The notes: generated from the sequence alone by a model not told the origin. Positions 23,954 through 32,956 are shown, numbered from the stretch's first letter. The stretch: 64,000 nt of DNA from Falsirhodobacter xinxiangensis (GCF_004959935.1 NZ_SMYN01000003.1:186001-250000); one strand, 5' to 3'. A program made the numbers and translations.

Positions 23954-24946
23954 TTGGGCATCGTCGATTCATACAGGCTTCGGTTGCGGCGGAAACGCTG
24001 GCACCTGCGCGCCTTTCGCCGCAGGCACGAATTGCGGCCCGTGGTGGATCGCACCTCGGATTTGCGGCGCACGGACATCCTGTTGTTCTGCACCTTGCGG
24101 AACGAAAGGATACGTCTGCCGTGGTTCCTGGACTTCTATCGCCGGATCGGGGTGAACCACTTCTTCTTCGTCGACAATGACAGCGGCGATGGCGGGCGCG
24201 AGTATCTGGCGCAGCAACCGGACGTGTCGCTTTGGACCACGAAAGCCAGCTATGCCCGGTCGCGTTTCGGGGTGGACTGGCTGAACCTGCTGTTGCGCCG
24301 CCACGCGCATGGGCATTGGGCGCTGACGGTGGATGTGGACGAATTCCTCGTTTATCCCTTTTCCGACACACGGCCCCTGCGCGCGCTGACCGACTGGCTG
24401 GACACCTGTGCCATCCGCTCGCTTGGGGCGATGATGGTGGACATGTATCCAAAGGGTCGCATCGCCGATGCCCGCTATGCCGAAGGGCAGGACCCGCTGG
24501 AGATCGCGAGCTGGTTCGACGGCGGCAATTACCAGATCAGCCGCAATCCCGATTTGCGGAACCTGTGGATTCAGGGCGGGCCGCGCGCGCGGATGTTCTT
24601 TGCGGATGCTCCATCCAAGGCCCCGGCGCTGAACAAGGTGCCGCTGGTGAAATGGCACCGCAACTATGCCTATGTCAGTTCCACCCACATGCTGCTGCCG
24701 CGCGGGCTGAATCAGGTCTATGACAGCGGCGGCGGCGAAAAGGCGTCGGGCTGTCTGCTGCACGCCAAGTTCATCGACACGTTCGAGGGCAAGACCGCCG
24801 AGGAATCGCAGCGCCAGCAGCATTACGGGCGCGAATATGCCGCCTATGACACGCAGCCGGTGCTGTGGACGCGGTGGAGCGAGCAGTACGTCAACTGGCG
24901 GCAGTTGGAGATGCTGGGGCTGATGTCGAAGGGGAACTGGGCATGA
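23954..24946 (+). CDS. GT-A fold glycosyltransferase (family 2-like), copy 2
   Basis: A 330-residue paralogue of the preceding gene. It has CTLRNERIRLPWFL, VDNDSGDG (73-80) and DVDE (127-130). The same downstream blocks RHAHGHWAL, MYPKGR, WIQGG and KVPLVKWH are present, and both proteins end in LEMLGLMSKG/LEALGLMSRG-W. The likely start is TTG at 23954, with an AGGG 8 bases upstream and no good ATG nearby. Its stop overlaps the next start (ATGA). Tandem duplication followed by divergence suggests two successive transfers onto one glycan. Confidence 0.8.
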   Translation: MGIVDSYRLRLRRKRWHLRAFRRRHELRPVVDRTSDLRRTDILLFCTLRNERIRLPWFLDFYRRIGVNHFFFVDNDSGDGGREYLAQQPDVSLWTTKASYARSRFGVDWLNLLLRRHAHGHWALTVDVDEFLVYPFSDTRPLRALTDWLDTCAIRSLGAMMVDMYPKGRIADARYAEGQDPLEIASWFDGGNYQISRNPDLRNLWIQGGPRARMFFADAPSKAPALNKVPLVKWHRNYAYVSSTHMLLPRGLNQVYDSGGGEKASGCLLHAKFIDTFEGKTAEESQRQQHYGREYAAYDTQPVLWTRWSEQYVNWRQLEMLGLMSKGNWA

Positions 24947-26628
24947 CGGTCGGCTTCATCATGCTGTGCCACACCGCCTTCGACCGCGCGGCGCAGGTGG
25001 CACGGTATTGGGCCGAGGCGGGCAGTCCGGTCGTGATCCATGTCGACGCCCGTGTGAAGGCGCAGCCGTTCGCACGGCTGAAGGCGCAGTTGGCCGATCT
25101 GGGGAATGTGCGCTTTTCGGACCGTTTCGCCTGCGAATGGGGAAGCTGGGGGCTGGTCGCGGCAACTCTGGGCGCGGGGGCGCTGATGCTGCGCGATTTC
25201 GCGCAGGTCGATCATGTCTTTCTCGCCTCGGGGGCCTGCCTGCCCCTGCGTCCGGTCGCGGATCTGGAGGCGTATCTTGCCGCGCGGCCCGGCACGGATT
25301 TCATCGAATCCGTGACTACCGAAGACGTGGGCTGGACCGTCGGCGGCCTTGACCGCGAACGCTTCACCTTGCGGTTTCCGTTCTCGTGGCGCAGCCAGCG
25401 GGCGCTGTTCGACGGCTATGTCCGGCTTCAACGCCGCGCGGGGTTCAGCCGCACCATCCCCGCCGGGGTCGAGCCGCATCTGGGCAGCCAGTGGTGGTGC
25501 CTGACGCGCGGCACGCTGGCGGCGATCCTGAACAGCCCGGATCGGCGCGTGCATGACGCCTATTTCCGCCGCGTCTGGATTCCGGACGAAAGCTATTTCC
25601 AAAGCCTCGTTCGCCGGTATTCGGGACGGATCGAAAGCCGGTCGCTGACGCTGTCGAAGTTCGATTTCCAAGGCAAGCCGCATATCTTCTATGACGATCA
25701 CCTTGGGCTGCTGCGCCGCTCGGATTGTCTCGTTGCGCGGAAGATCTGGCCGCATGCGAACCAGCTTTACAAAACCTTCCTTGCACCCGACGGCAAGCGT
25801 GTGGCGGCAGAGCCCAATCCGGGGCGCATCGACAAGCTGTTTTCGAAGGCGGTGGACCGGCGGGTGAACGGACGTCCCGGCCTTTATATGCAAAGCCGCT
25901 TTCCCGACCGGGAGTTCGAGAATGGACGCACGGCCGCGCCCTATTCCGCATTTCAGGGCTTCGCCGACGTCTTTCCGGAATTCGAGCCGTGGCTGGGCCG
26001 GATGACGGGCGGGCGGGTGCACGGCCATCTGTTCGCGCCGGACCGCGTCCATTTCGCAGGGGGCGAGGCTGTCTTTCACGGCGGTTTGTCCGACAGCGCC
26101 AAGCTGCGCGACTACAACCCGCGCAGTTTCCTGACCAGCCTTCTGTGGAACGCGCGCGGGGAACGGCAGTGTTTCCAGACCGGGCCGGGGGACAATCAGG
26201 CGCTGAACGAATTCATGGCGGGGGATGTGAACGCGCAGATCTCGGTCATCTCGGGCGCCTTCGCGCTGCCGCTGTTCCATTCGGGCCTGCCCTTTGCCGA
26301 GGTTCGCAAGGAGGTCGCGCGCCTGCAGAAGATCGAGGCGGCGCATCTGGCGCTGCTGCGCGCAAGCTGGGTCAAGGCGCGCGTGCGCATCTGGCCGCTG
26401 GCCGAGTTTCTTGAAAATCCGATGGACCCGCTGCAAACCATCGTCGAGGAGATCGCCCCCCGCCTGCGCCCGCGCCTTGCGGACCTGCCGCGCATGGCCG
26501 ATTTTTCGGGCTTCGGCCGGTTTCTTCAGGACCTGCGCAATCAGGGGATGCAGCCGACGCTGATGGGCGACTACCCCGCCTCGGACGATTTCAACCCGGG
26601 CCGCGACCGCCCGTTTCTGGTGAGCTGA
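24943..26628 (+). CDS. Branch-type beta-1,6-N-acetylglucosaminyltransferase-like protein (GT14-like)
   Basis: A 561-residue protein. The first 300 residues resemble the core-2/I-branching (Branch, GT14) family: MTVGFIMLCHTAFD, VVIHVDARVK, FACEWGSWGLV, VFLASGACLPLRP, GSQWWCLTRG and the WIPDESYFQSLV block. The last 250 residues form an additional domain that I cannot name, as in other Rhodobacteraceae members. It overlaps the upstream glycosyltransferase by four bases. Bacterial members are poorly characterised, so the sugar moved is unknown. The eukaryotic name gives only the fold. Confidence 0.8.
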   Translation: MTVGFIMLCHTAFDRAAQVARYWAEAGSPVVIHVDARVKAQPFARLKAQLADLGNVRFSDRFACEWGSWGLVAATLGAGALMLRDFAQVDHVFLASGACLPLRPVADLEAYLAARPGTDFIESVTTEDVGWTVGGLDRERFTLRFPFSWRSQRALFDGYVRLQRRAGFSRTIPAGVEPHLGSQWWCLTRGTLAAILNSPDRRVHDAYFRRVWIPDESYFQSLVRRYSGRIESRSLTLSKFDFQGKPHIFYDDHLGLLRRSDCLVARKIWPHANQLYKTFLAPDGKRVAAEPNPGRIDKLFSKAVDRRVNGRPGLYMQSRFPDREFENGRTAAPYSAFQGFADVFPEFEPWLGRMTGGRVHGHLFAPDRVHFAGGEAVFHGGLSDSAKLRDYNPRSFLTSLLWNARGERQCFQTGPGDNQALNEFMAGDVNAQISVISGAFALPLFHSGLPFAEVRKEVARLQKIEAAHLALLRASWVKARVRIWPLAEFLENPMDPLQTIVEEIAPRLRPRLADLPRMADFSGFGRFLQDLRNQGMQPTLMGDYPASDDFNPGRDRPFLVS

Positions 26629-26629
26629 C

Positions 26630-28018
26630 TTGTCCTTCCATTCCTTCGTCATGTTCGCCGCGATGCGGACCGGATCGAACTTCCTTGAAGCGAACCTGAA
26701 TGCGCTGCCCGGCGTCGCCTGCCACGGAGAGCTGTTCAATCCCGCCTTCATCGGCAGGCTGAACCGTTTCGAAGCGTTCGGGATGGACATGCCCGCCCGC
26801 GCGGCGGACCCGCTGCGCATGCTGGCCCTGATGCGGGCCGAAGGGGGAATGCCGGGGTTCCGGCAGTTTCAGGACCACGACCCCCGTGTGACCGAGGCGG
26901 TGCTGGACGATCCGGGCTGTGCCAAGATCATCCTGACGCGCAACCCGCTGGAAAGCTATGTCTCGCTGCTGATTGCGCGGCAGACCGACCAGTGGAAGCT
27001 GACCCATGCGAAGAAGCTGCGGTCAAGCCGCGTGCATTTCGACCCCGAGGGGTTCGAGGCGCATCTGGACGAGTTGCAGGAGTTCTACCGCTATCTCAAC
27101 CGTCGCATCCAGCTTTCGGGTCAGGCGGCGTTCCACATCGACTATGCCGATCTGCAGGATATCGACGTGCTGAACGGGCTGGCGCGGTTCCTTGGGGTCG
27201 AGGGGCGGCTGGACGGCCTCGACGGCAAGCTGAAGAAGCAGAACCCGGACCCGATCTCGGAAAAGGTCGAGAATCCCGAGGCGGTCGAGGTCGCCTTGGC
27301 GCGCGTGGATCGGTTCGACTTTTCCGCCATCCCGAATTTCGAGCCGCGCCGGGGGCTGGCAATCCCGTCGCTGGTCGCGCTGCGCGACATGCCGCTGGTG
27401 TTCATGCCCATGCAGGGCGCGTCCGAGCAGCGGGTCACCGATTGGATGGCCGGGATCGGTGATCTGCACGAACGGTTCGACTGGCGCTCGTTCCGGCGCT
27501 GGCGGCACGGCAATCCCGGATATGTGGGATTCACGGTGCTGAGGCATCCGCTGGCCCGCGCGCATGACGGTTTCTGCCGCCACATCCTTGCCGGCCGGTT
27601 CCCCGATATTCGCCGCGCGCTGGTCAAAAGCTATGGCCTGCCGCTGCTAGACCCGGAGGCGCCCTTGGGGATCGAGGCGCATCGCGACCTGTTCCTCGGG
27701 TTCCTGACCTTCCTGAAGCTGAACCTGTCGGGGCAGACCGGCCTGCGCGTGGCAGCGCCCTTCGCGTCACAGATGGAGACCGTGCAGGGGATGGGCACGT
27801 TCCGCGCCCCCGACATGATCCTGCGCCACGACCGGCTGGAGACGGGTCTGACGCATCTGGCGGCGGAGCTTGGCGTCGATGCGCCGCCGCTCGCCCCCGA
27901 GGAGGACGCGCTTTTCCCGCTTTCGGCCTTCGTCGATGACGAGATCGAGGCGGCGGCACGCGACGCCTATCGCCGCGACTACGACGCCTTCGCCTTTGCC
28001 GACTGGCGCGAGGGTTAG
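26630..28018 (+). CDS. NodH-like two-part sulfotransferase
   Basis: A 462-residue protein. The N-terminal half has a PAPS 5'-phosphosulfate site (AMRTGSNFLEANLN, residues 11-24) and a 3'-phosphate site (ILTRNPLESYVSLL, 101-114), as in nodulation sulfotransferase NodH. The C-terminal half repeats the layout in weaker form: MPMQGASEQRV near 259, then FTVLRHPLARAHDGFC at 301-316. The likely start is TTG at 26630, one base after the previous stop. It is probably the last gene of the galU-led cluster and may sulfate the glycan built there. Its stop is shared with ptsN in TTAG. Confidence 0.78.
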   Translation: MSFHSFVMFAAMRTGSNFLEANLNALPGVACHGELFNPAFIGRLNRFEAFGMDMPARAADPLRMLALMRAEGGMPGFRQFQDHDPRVTEAVLDDPGCAKIILTRNPLESYVSLLIARQTDQWKLTHAKKLRSSRVHFDPEGFEAHLDELQEFYRYLNRRIQLSGQAAFHIDYADLQDIDVLNGLARFLGVEGRLDGLDGKLKKQNPDPISEKVENPEAVEVALARVDRFDFSAIPNFEPRRGLAIPSLVALRDMPLVFMPMQGASEQRVTDWMAGIGDLHERFDWRSFRRWRHGNPGYVGFTVLRHPLARAHDGFCRHILAGRFPDIRRALVKSYGLPLLDPEAPLGIEAHRDLFLGFLTFLKLNLSGQTGLRVAAPFASQMETVQGMGTFRAPDMILRHDRLETGLTHLAAELGVDAPPLAPEEDALFPLSAFVDDEIEAAARDAYRRDYDAFAFADWREG

Positions 28019-28479
28019 GCCGCCTGCGACGCGCGCGATTCCGTCAGGATCGCATGCAGCTTGGCCGGGTCGGTATTGGCGCGCAGCTTGGCCACGACCT
28101 GCGGATCGCGCATCGTGCGCGACACCAGCGCCAGCGCCTTCAGATGGTCCACCCCCGAATCCTTGGGCGCGAACAGCGCGAAGATCAGATCCACCGGCTG
28201 GCGGTCCACGCTGTCGTAATCCAGCGGCTTTTCCAGCCGGATGAACACGCCCTGAATCTGTTTCAGCTCGTGCAGGCGGGCGTGGGGCAGGGCGATGCCA
28301 TGCCCCACCCCGGTCGGGCCAAGGGATTCGCGTTCCTGCAAACCGTCGGTCGCGGCCGACCCGTTCATGCCGTATGCGGCGGCCGCAACCTCGCCCAGGT
28401 CCTGAAACAGCCGTTTCTTGCTGGTCAGATGACCCAGAACCCGGACGGCTTCCGGCGCGAGAAGTTTGGTCAGTTCCAT
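28015..28479 (-). CDS. ptsN: PTS IIA-like nitrogen-regulatory protein PtsN (EIIA-Ntr)
   Basis: Phospho-acceptor of the nitrogen-related phosphotransferase system, which regulates potassium, nitrogen and envelope functions. The 154-residue protein has the phosphorylated His in the motif GHGIALPHARL and the typical DLIFALFAP strand. It is the last gene of the kdsD-lptC-lptA-lptB-hpf-ptsN run and starts 24 bases after hpf. No permease domains are linked, as usual for PtsN. rpoN, which often sits in this cluster, is absent. Confidence 0.95.
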   Translation of the reverse strand: MELTKLLAPEAVRVLGHLTSKKRLFQDLGEVAAAAYGMNGSAATDGLQERESLGPTGVGHGIALPHARLHELKQIQGVFIRLEKPLDYDSVDRQPVDLIFALFAPKDSGVDHLKALALVSRTMRDPQVVAKLRANTDPAKLHAILTESRASQAA

Positions 28480-28503
28480 GCTATCCCCGGCCGGGTCACG
28501 GCC

Positions 28504-29079
28504 TTACTTGCTGTTGCGCGGGTCGATCCAGCCGATATTGCCGTCTTCGCGGCGATAGACGACGTTCACGCCCCCATGTCCTTCGTTGCGGAAGACAAGC
28601 ATCTTCTGACCGCCAAGTTCCAGCTGCATGACCGCCTCGCCCACGGTGATCGACGGGACTTTCGTCTCCATCTCGGCGATGATCATGGGCTGATCGCCCT
28701 GGCCGTCCTGATCCTCGGCTTCCTCTGTCGGGGCGAGGATATACGAGGAACCGCCCCCGTATTCAACCGGGGCCACGCGGTCGCGGTGGTGGTCGCGCAG
28801 GCGGCGTTTGTAACGGCGCATCTGCTTGTCCATCTTCTCGCGGCAGGATTCGAACGCGGCATAGATTTCGGTCGCATGACCCTTGGCCTGCGCGGTCAGC
28901 CCGGTGGACAGATGGATCGTGGCCTCGCACACATGTTCATGCGCCATGCGAGAGAAGACGATCACCGCCTCGGTCGGGCGCTGGGCGTATTTGTCCACCA
29001 CCTCGCCAAGTTCCGATTTCACGTGCGTCTGAAGCGCCTCGCCCACGTCGATCTGCTTGCCGCTGATCTGATACCGCAT
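28504..29079 (-). CDS. hpf: Ribosome hibernation-promoting factor HPF, long form
   Basis: Dimerises 70S ribosomes into inactive 100S particles in slow growth. The 191-residue protein has the N-terminal RaiA/HPF domain (MRYQISGKQIDVGEALQTHV, residues 1-100). An acidic linker follows, then the C-terminal dimerisation domain (VFRNEGHGGVNVVYRREDGNIG), which makes it the long type. GGAGG lies 7 bases before the ATG. A 187-base leader separates it from lptB and contains a small hairpin, so it may have its own promoter. Confidence 0.96.
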   Translation of the reverse strand: MRYQISGKQIDVGEALQTHVKSELGEVVDKYAQRPTEAVIVFSRMAHEHVCEATIHLSTGLTAQAKGHATEIYAAFESCREKMDKQMRRYKRRLRDHHRDRVAPVEYGGGSSYILAPTEEAEDQDGQGDQPMIIAEMETKVPSITVGEAVMQLELGGQKMLVFRNEGHGGVNVVYRREDGNIGWIDPRNSK

Positions 29080-29105
29080 GGTCTTTCCTCCAATTCTGTA
29101 GTCCC

Positions 29106-29124
29106 GGGCCGAAAGTTGCGGCCC
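29106..29124 (-). other. Small hairpin in the hpf leader
   Basis: Six perfect GC pairs (29106-29111 with 29119-29124) around a seven-base loop, 27 bases before the hpf start. There is no T-run. It could be a message stability or translation element. Confidence 0.3.
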
Positions 29125-29266
29125 ATCTTCCTATGTTGGGGAGTGATGCGTTCATTTCCACCCTGCGCCGCGAATGGGCGGTGGATTCGGCCGACACAAA
29201 GGCATGTTGGACCTTGTCACGCATCCTTCACAGTTGGCGCGCGACACGGGATTCTGTCAACGGGCT

Positions 29267-30001
29267 TCACGCCATGCGGAAATTTTCGCCAAGGTAGACG
29301 CGGCGGACCATCTCGTCGGCGACGATTTCATCCGTCGATCCGCTTTTCAGGATCGTGCCGTCATGCAGGATATAGGCGCGGTCCACGATCTCCAGCGTCT
29401 CGCGCACGTTGTGGTCGGTGATCAGAACGCCGATCCCGCGACCCTTGAGGTCATGGACGAGATGGCGGATATCGCCCACGGCTATGGGGTCCACGCCTGC
29501 AAAGGGTTCGTCCAGAAGCACATAATGCGGATCGGCGGCAAGACAGCGCGCAATCTCGGCCCGGCGGCGTTCGCCCCCCGACAGCGCCAGTGCCGGGGCG
29601 CGGCGGATATGGGTGATGGAGAACTCGCTCAGCAGCTCCTCCAGCCGCTCGCGGCGGCGGTGGCGGTCGGGCTCGCGGATCTCCAGCACGGCCATGATGT
29701 TGTCCTCGACCGTCAGCCCGCGAAAGATCGACACTTCCTGCGGCAGATAACCGATGCCAAGGCGCGCACGGCGATACATCGGCAGCGGCGTGACATCGCG
29801 CCCGTCGATCAGCACCTGCCCGCCCTCGGGCGTCACCAACCCGGCGATGGAGTAAAAGCAGGTCGTCTTGCCCGACCCGTTCGGGCCAAGCAGGGCCACG
29901 ACCTCGCCCCGGTCCAGATGCATCGTCACGTCGCGGATGACCGGACGGCGTTTGTAGCTTTTGCGGATGGACCTGACATGCAGGCCGGTATTCTCGTTCA
30001 T
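29267..30001 (-). CDS. lptB: LPS export ABC transporter ATPase LptB
   Basis: ATPase of the LptB2FG complex that extracts LPS from the inner membrane and drives it to the cell surface. The 244-residue protein has Walker A (GPNGSGKTT), signature LSGGERRR, Walker B ([10 protein letters not shown]) and the H-loop in [10 protein letters not shown]. Its ATG overlaps the lptA TGA. It lies in the kdsD-lptC-lptA-lptB run, which joins Kdo supply and LPS transport. lptF/G/D/E are not in the window. Confidence 0.97.
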   Translation of the reverse strand: MNENTGLHVRSIRKSYKRRPVIRDVTMHLDRGEVVALLGPNGSGKTTCFYSIAGLVTPEGGQVLIDGRDVTPLPMYRRARLGIGYLPQEVSIFRGLTVEDNIMAVLEIREPDRHRRRERLEELLSEFSITHIRRAPALALSGGERRRAEIARCLAADPHYVLLDEPFAGVDPIAVGDIRHLVHDLKGRGIGVLITDHNVRETLEIVDRAYILHDGTILKSGSTDEIVADEMVRRVYLGENFRMA

Positions 30002-30477
30002 TGCTTCTGTTCCGGGCGGAACAGGGTCTGGACCCGCCCCTCCATCGTGCCGGTCCCCGCCTGAAGATCGATGATCAGCTTCTGCCCCGCGATGGTGCTT
30101 TGCCCCTGGGTCAGCAGCACGTCGCCCGTCATTTCGACCGTGCCGCTGGCGATGGTATAGGTGGCGGTCTGCGCTTCGGCCGCGATCTGGCCGTTCGCCA
30201 GCGTTACGCCCCCCGTGGCGTCGAGGCTGCGGATCTCGCCCTCCTCCTCGCCATAGATGACGCGGATGGCTTCGGCGCCCAGCCGCATCTCTCCCTGTGC
30301 GACGCGGACGTTGCCGGTGAAGGTCGCGCTGCCATCGGCCTGATTGACCGAAAGGCTGTCCGCATCGACCGAGACCGGCTGCGAGGAGTCCTGCGCCAGC
30401 CCGCCGAATTCCACGACCTGCTGCGCCATCGCGGGCGAGCCGAGAAGCGCGAGGATCAATGCGAAAGGTCTGAGCAT
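29998..30477 (-). CDS. lptA: LPS transport periplasmic bridge protein LptA
   Basis: Forms the periplasmic beta-jelly-roll bridge carrying LPS from LptC to LptD. The 159-residue protein has a signal peptide ending MAQQ and an OstA-like beta domain ([21 protein letters not shown]). The ATG at 30477 has GAGG 6 bases upstream, while a TTG at 30489 would overlap lptC and lacks a site. It sits between lptC and lptB with overlapping ends on both sides. Confidence 0.93.
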   Translation of the reverse strand: MLRPFALILALLGSPAMAQQVVEFGGLAQDSSQPVSVDADSLSVNQADGSATFTGNVRVAQGEMRLGAEAIRVIYGEEEGEIRSLDATGGVTLANGQIAAEAQTATYTIASGTVEMTGDVLLTQGQSTIAGQKLIIDLQAGTGTMEGRVQTLFRPEQKQ

Positions 30478-30485
30478 GGCGGGCC

Positions 30486-31091
30486 TCAAGGCTGCTTGGG
30501 AGGGGTGTATATCAGCTTGACGCCCCCGGTGAAGTCCAGACGGTAATTGCCGGGTTTCGCATCATCCTCGCCCAGCGTCATTCCGCCGGCGGTGATCTGG
30601 CCCATCGGGGCCTGCGCCGTCAGCGCGCCGGTGCTGGAAATCCCGGTGCGGTCCAGCGTCGTGACCAGCCCCGGCGCACGGATGTCGTATCCGGCGGAAT
30701 TGGTTAGCCGCACGGCGCCGTCCAGCCGCAACGTGTTGCCGTCCAACGTGCCGCTGGTGGCCTGCGCCTCGGTCTTGACGCCGTCGGGGGTGGTCAGCAG
30801 CGCGCGCAGGGCGGTGGCGGTCGCGGCGGCGCTGTCGGTGGGCGGGCGCGCCTCGGCGGCGGAGATGGCCAGCGCGGCCCCGTCCTCGGTCACGCCGGAC
30901 CAAGTCGGCAGCGTCATGCGCGGGTCCATCGCCCGGCCTTCGACATCCACCTGCGCATAGGGGATCGCATCGTCCGGGTCGATCGTGCGCGAGACGAGGA
31001 AGATCGTGGACAAGAGCACCAGCGCCACCAGCGGCAGCACCACCTTCAGAAAGGCGACGCGGCGCGAATGTCTGTCCCCGCGCTTCGTCAT
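30486..31091 (-). CDS. lptC: LPS export inner-membrane protein LptC
   Basis: Single-pass inner-membrane protein that passes LPS from LptB2FG to LptA. The 201-residue protein has an N-terminal membrane helix ([20 protein letters not shown]) and a periplasmic beta-jelly-roll region. The family diverges strongly in sequence, so the call leans on position between kdsD and lptA as well as topology. Its end reaches into the lptA leader, and its start is one base beyond the kdsD stop. Confidence 0.88.
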   Translation of the reverse strand: MTKRGDRHSRRVAFLKVVLPLVALVLLSTIFLVSRTIDPDDAIPYAQVDVEGRAMDPRMTLPTWSGVTEDGAALAISAAEARPPTDSAAATATALRALLTTPDGVKTEAQATSGTLDGNTLRLDGAVRLTNSAGYDIRAPGLVTTLDRTGISSTGALTAQAPMGQITAGGMTLGEDDAKPGNYRLDFTGGVKLIYTPPKQP

Positions 31092-31092
31092 G

Positions 31093-32046
31093 TCACACCA
31101 CCCCGGCCCGCAGGCAGTCGTGGATGTGGATCAGGCCGACCGGGCGCTCGCCTTCGACCACGAAAAGCGAGGTGATCTTGCGCTCCTGCATCACCGCCAC
31201 GGCCTTTTCGGCCAGGGCGTCGGGGCCGATGGTGCGCGGTCCGCGCGTCATCACCTGACCGGTGGTCAGCGACAGCAGCCCGTCCATATGGCGGCGAAGG
31301 TCGCCATCGGTGACGATGCCGACCAGCCGGTCGCCCTCGGTCACGCCAAGGACACCGAAGCCCTTGCCGCTCATCACCAGAAGCGCGTCGGGCATGGGCA
31401 TGTCGGACGCCACCAGCGGCAGGTCGCGGTGCATCAGGTCGGCTACGCGCGCCAGTCTCGCGCCCAGCTTGCCGCCGGGGTGGAAGACGCGGAAATGTTC
31501 GGGCGTGAACTGCCGATGCTCCATCAGCGCGACGGCAAGGGCATCGCCCAGCGCCAGCGTCATGGTGGTCGATGTGGTCGGCACGATCCCGGTGCCGCAG
31601 GCCTCGGGGGCGGCGGGCAGGACCAGCGCCACATCCGCCTGCCGCAGCAGCGTCGAATCGGGCCGTCCCGCCACGCCGATCATCGGAATGTCGAAGCGGC
31701 GGGTGTGGGCGATCAGGTTGGCCAGCTCCGGCGTCTCGCCCGAGAAGGACAGCACCAGCGCGACGTCGTCCTTGGTGACCATGCCCAGATCGCCGTGGCT
31801 CGCCTCGGCCGGGTGAACGAATTGCGCGGGGGTTCCGGTCGATGCCAGGGTTGCCGCGATCTTCTTGCCGATATGGCCCGACTTGCCCATGCCGGACACG
31901 ATGACGCGGCCGCGCGCACGCAGGATCGTCTCGACCGCCTGGGCAAAGCTGTCGTCCAGCGATCCTGACAGAGTGGACAGGGCGTCGGCCTCGATCCCGA
32001 TGACGCGGCGGGCGGTGTCCAGGAAATCAGTGGTGGAAGATGTCAT
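31093..32046 (-). CDS. kdsD: Arabinose-5-phosphate isomerase KdsD (KpsF/GutQ family)
   Basis: Interconverts ribulose-5-phosphate and arabinose-5-phosphate, the substrate of KdsA. The 317-residue protein has an N-terminal SIS sugar-isomerase domain (GRVIVSGMGKSGHIGKKIAAT, HPAEASHGDLGMV). Two C-terminal CBS domains follow (about residues 200-317). It overlaps the upstream rnd gene by 20 bases. With kdsA and kdsB at 5776-7387, the window holds three of four CMP-Kdo steps. Confidence 0.96.
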   Translation of the reverse strand: MTSSTTDFLDTARRVIGIEADALSTLSGSLDDSFAQAVETILRARGRVIVSGMGKSGHIGKKIAATLASTGTPAQFVHPAEASHGDLGMVTKDDVALVLSFSGETPELANLIAHTRRFDIPMIGVAGRPDSTLLRQADVALVLPAAPEACGTGIVPTTSTTMTLALGDALAVALMEHRQFTPEHFRVFHPGGKLGARLARVADLMHRDLPLVASDMPMPDALLVMSGKGFGVLGVTEGDRLVGIVTDGDLRRHMDGLLSLTTGQVMTRGPRTIGPDALAEKAVAVMQERKITSLFVVEGERPVGLIHIHDCLRAGVV

Positions 32047-32641
32047 TCGGCTCGTCCCATCCCATCAGGTCCAGCTGCGCGCGCGTCGGCAGGAAGTCGA
32101 AGCAGCGGCGGGCAAGCTCGGTCCGGCCTTCACGCTCCAGCCGCAGCTCCAGCTCCGCCTTCAGACGGTGCAGATACAGCACGTCGGACGCGGCATATTC
32201 CTTTTGCGCATCGCTCAGCACCGCCGCGCCCCAGTCCGACGTCTGCTGCTGTTTCGACACGTCCACGCCCACCAGTTCCGCCAGCAGGTATTTCAGCCCG
32301 TGGCGGTCGGTGAAGGTCCGGATCAACTTCGACGCGATCTTGGTGCAGAAGACGGGCGCAGTCACGACACCGAAGGCGTTATACAGCGCAGCGATGTCGA
32401 ATCGGCCGAAATGGAACAGCTTCACCACGCCCGGATCGGCCAGAAGCCGTTCAAGATTCGGCGCGCGCGTCGCGCCCTTGGCGATCTGCACCAGATGCGC
32501 ATCGCCATCGCCCGAGGAAAGCTGCACGACGCAAAGCCGGTCGCGGCGCGGATCGAGGCCCATCGTCTCGGTGTCGATCGCGACGACGGCGCCAAGGTCC
32601 AGCCCGTCCGGCAGATCGTTCTGATGCAGGTGAATCGTCAT
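32027..32641 (-). CDS. rnd: Ribonuclease D-type 3'-5' exonuclease (single-domain)
   Basis: DEDD exonuclease acting on RNA 3' ends. The 204-residue protein contains only the exonuclease domain: DTETMGLDPRRD (Exo I), FHFGRFDIAAL (Exo II) and YAASDVLYLHRL (Exo III with Tyr). It lacks the HRDC domains of E. coli RNase D, as is typical for short alphaproteobacterial versions. It is first in the kdsD-lpt run and overlaps kdsD by 20 bases. Confidence 0.88.
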   Translation of the reverse strand: MTIHLHQNDLPDGLDLGAVVAIDTETMGLDPRRDRLCVVQLSSGDGDAHLVQIAKGATRAPNLERLLADPGVVKLFHFGRFDIAALYNAFGVVTAPVFCTKIASKLIRTFTDRHGLKYLLAELVGVDVSKQQQTSDWGAAVLSDAQKEYAASDVLYLHRLKAELELRLEREGRTELARRCFDFLPTRAQLDLMGWDEPNDIFHH

Positions 32642-32762
32642 GACGGCCTTTCTTGCGCGCGGGGGACAGGCAGTCAGCTATGCCCTTCGGGGCGGGATCG
32701 CAAGGAATCGTTGTGGAACCGGCGCGGTCTTTGGCCTGTTTCCAGCGCAAAAGGAGAGATGC

Positions 32763-32936
32763 ATGGAAAACTCGCGCCGTCCGATCCGGGGACTTCTGAT
32801 CGCCTTCGTCATCGCTGCAATCATGGCCGCCGGGATGCTCTATATCTATAGCGACAGCACGGGCGCGCCGGACGACCAGCCGCTGACGGGGGCGAACCTG
32901 CCCGACCCGGCAACGGAGGGGGCACAGGCGAACTAA
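32763..32936 (+). CDS. 57-residue single-pass membrane protein, unknown function
   Basis: MENSRRPIRG is followed by one hydrophobic helix (LLIAFVIAAIMAAGMLYIY, about residues 11-29) and a short acidic, Pro-rich tail. This predicts an N-in/C-out inner-membrane peptide. AAGGAGA lies just upstream of the ATG at 32763. The frame is open upstream, but only this start carries a good ribosome site. It stands alone between the divergent rnd operon and the next short gene. No function is recognised. Confidence 0.65.
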   Translation: MENSRRPIRGLLIAFVIAAIMAAGMLYIYSDSTGAPDDQPLTGANLPDPATEGAQAN

Positions 32937-32956
32937 AATTGCGCTCCCGATGCTGA

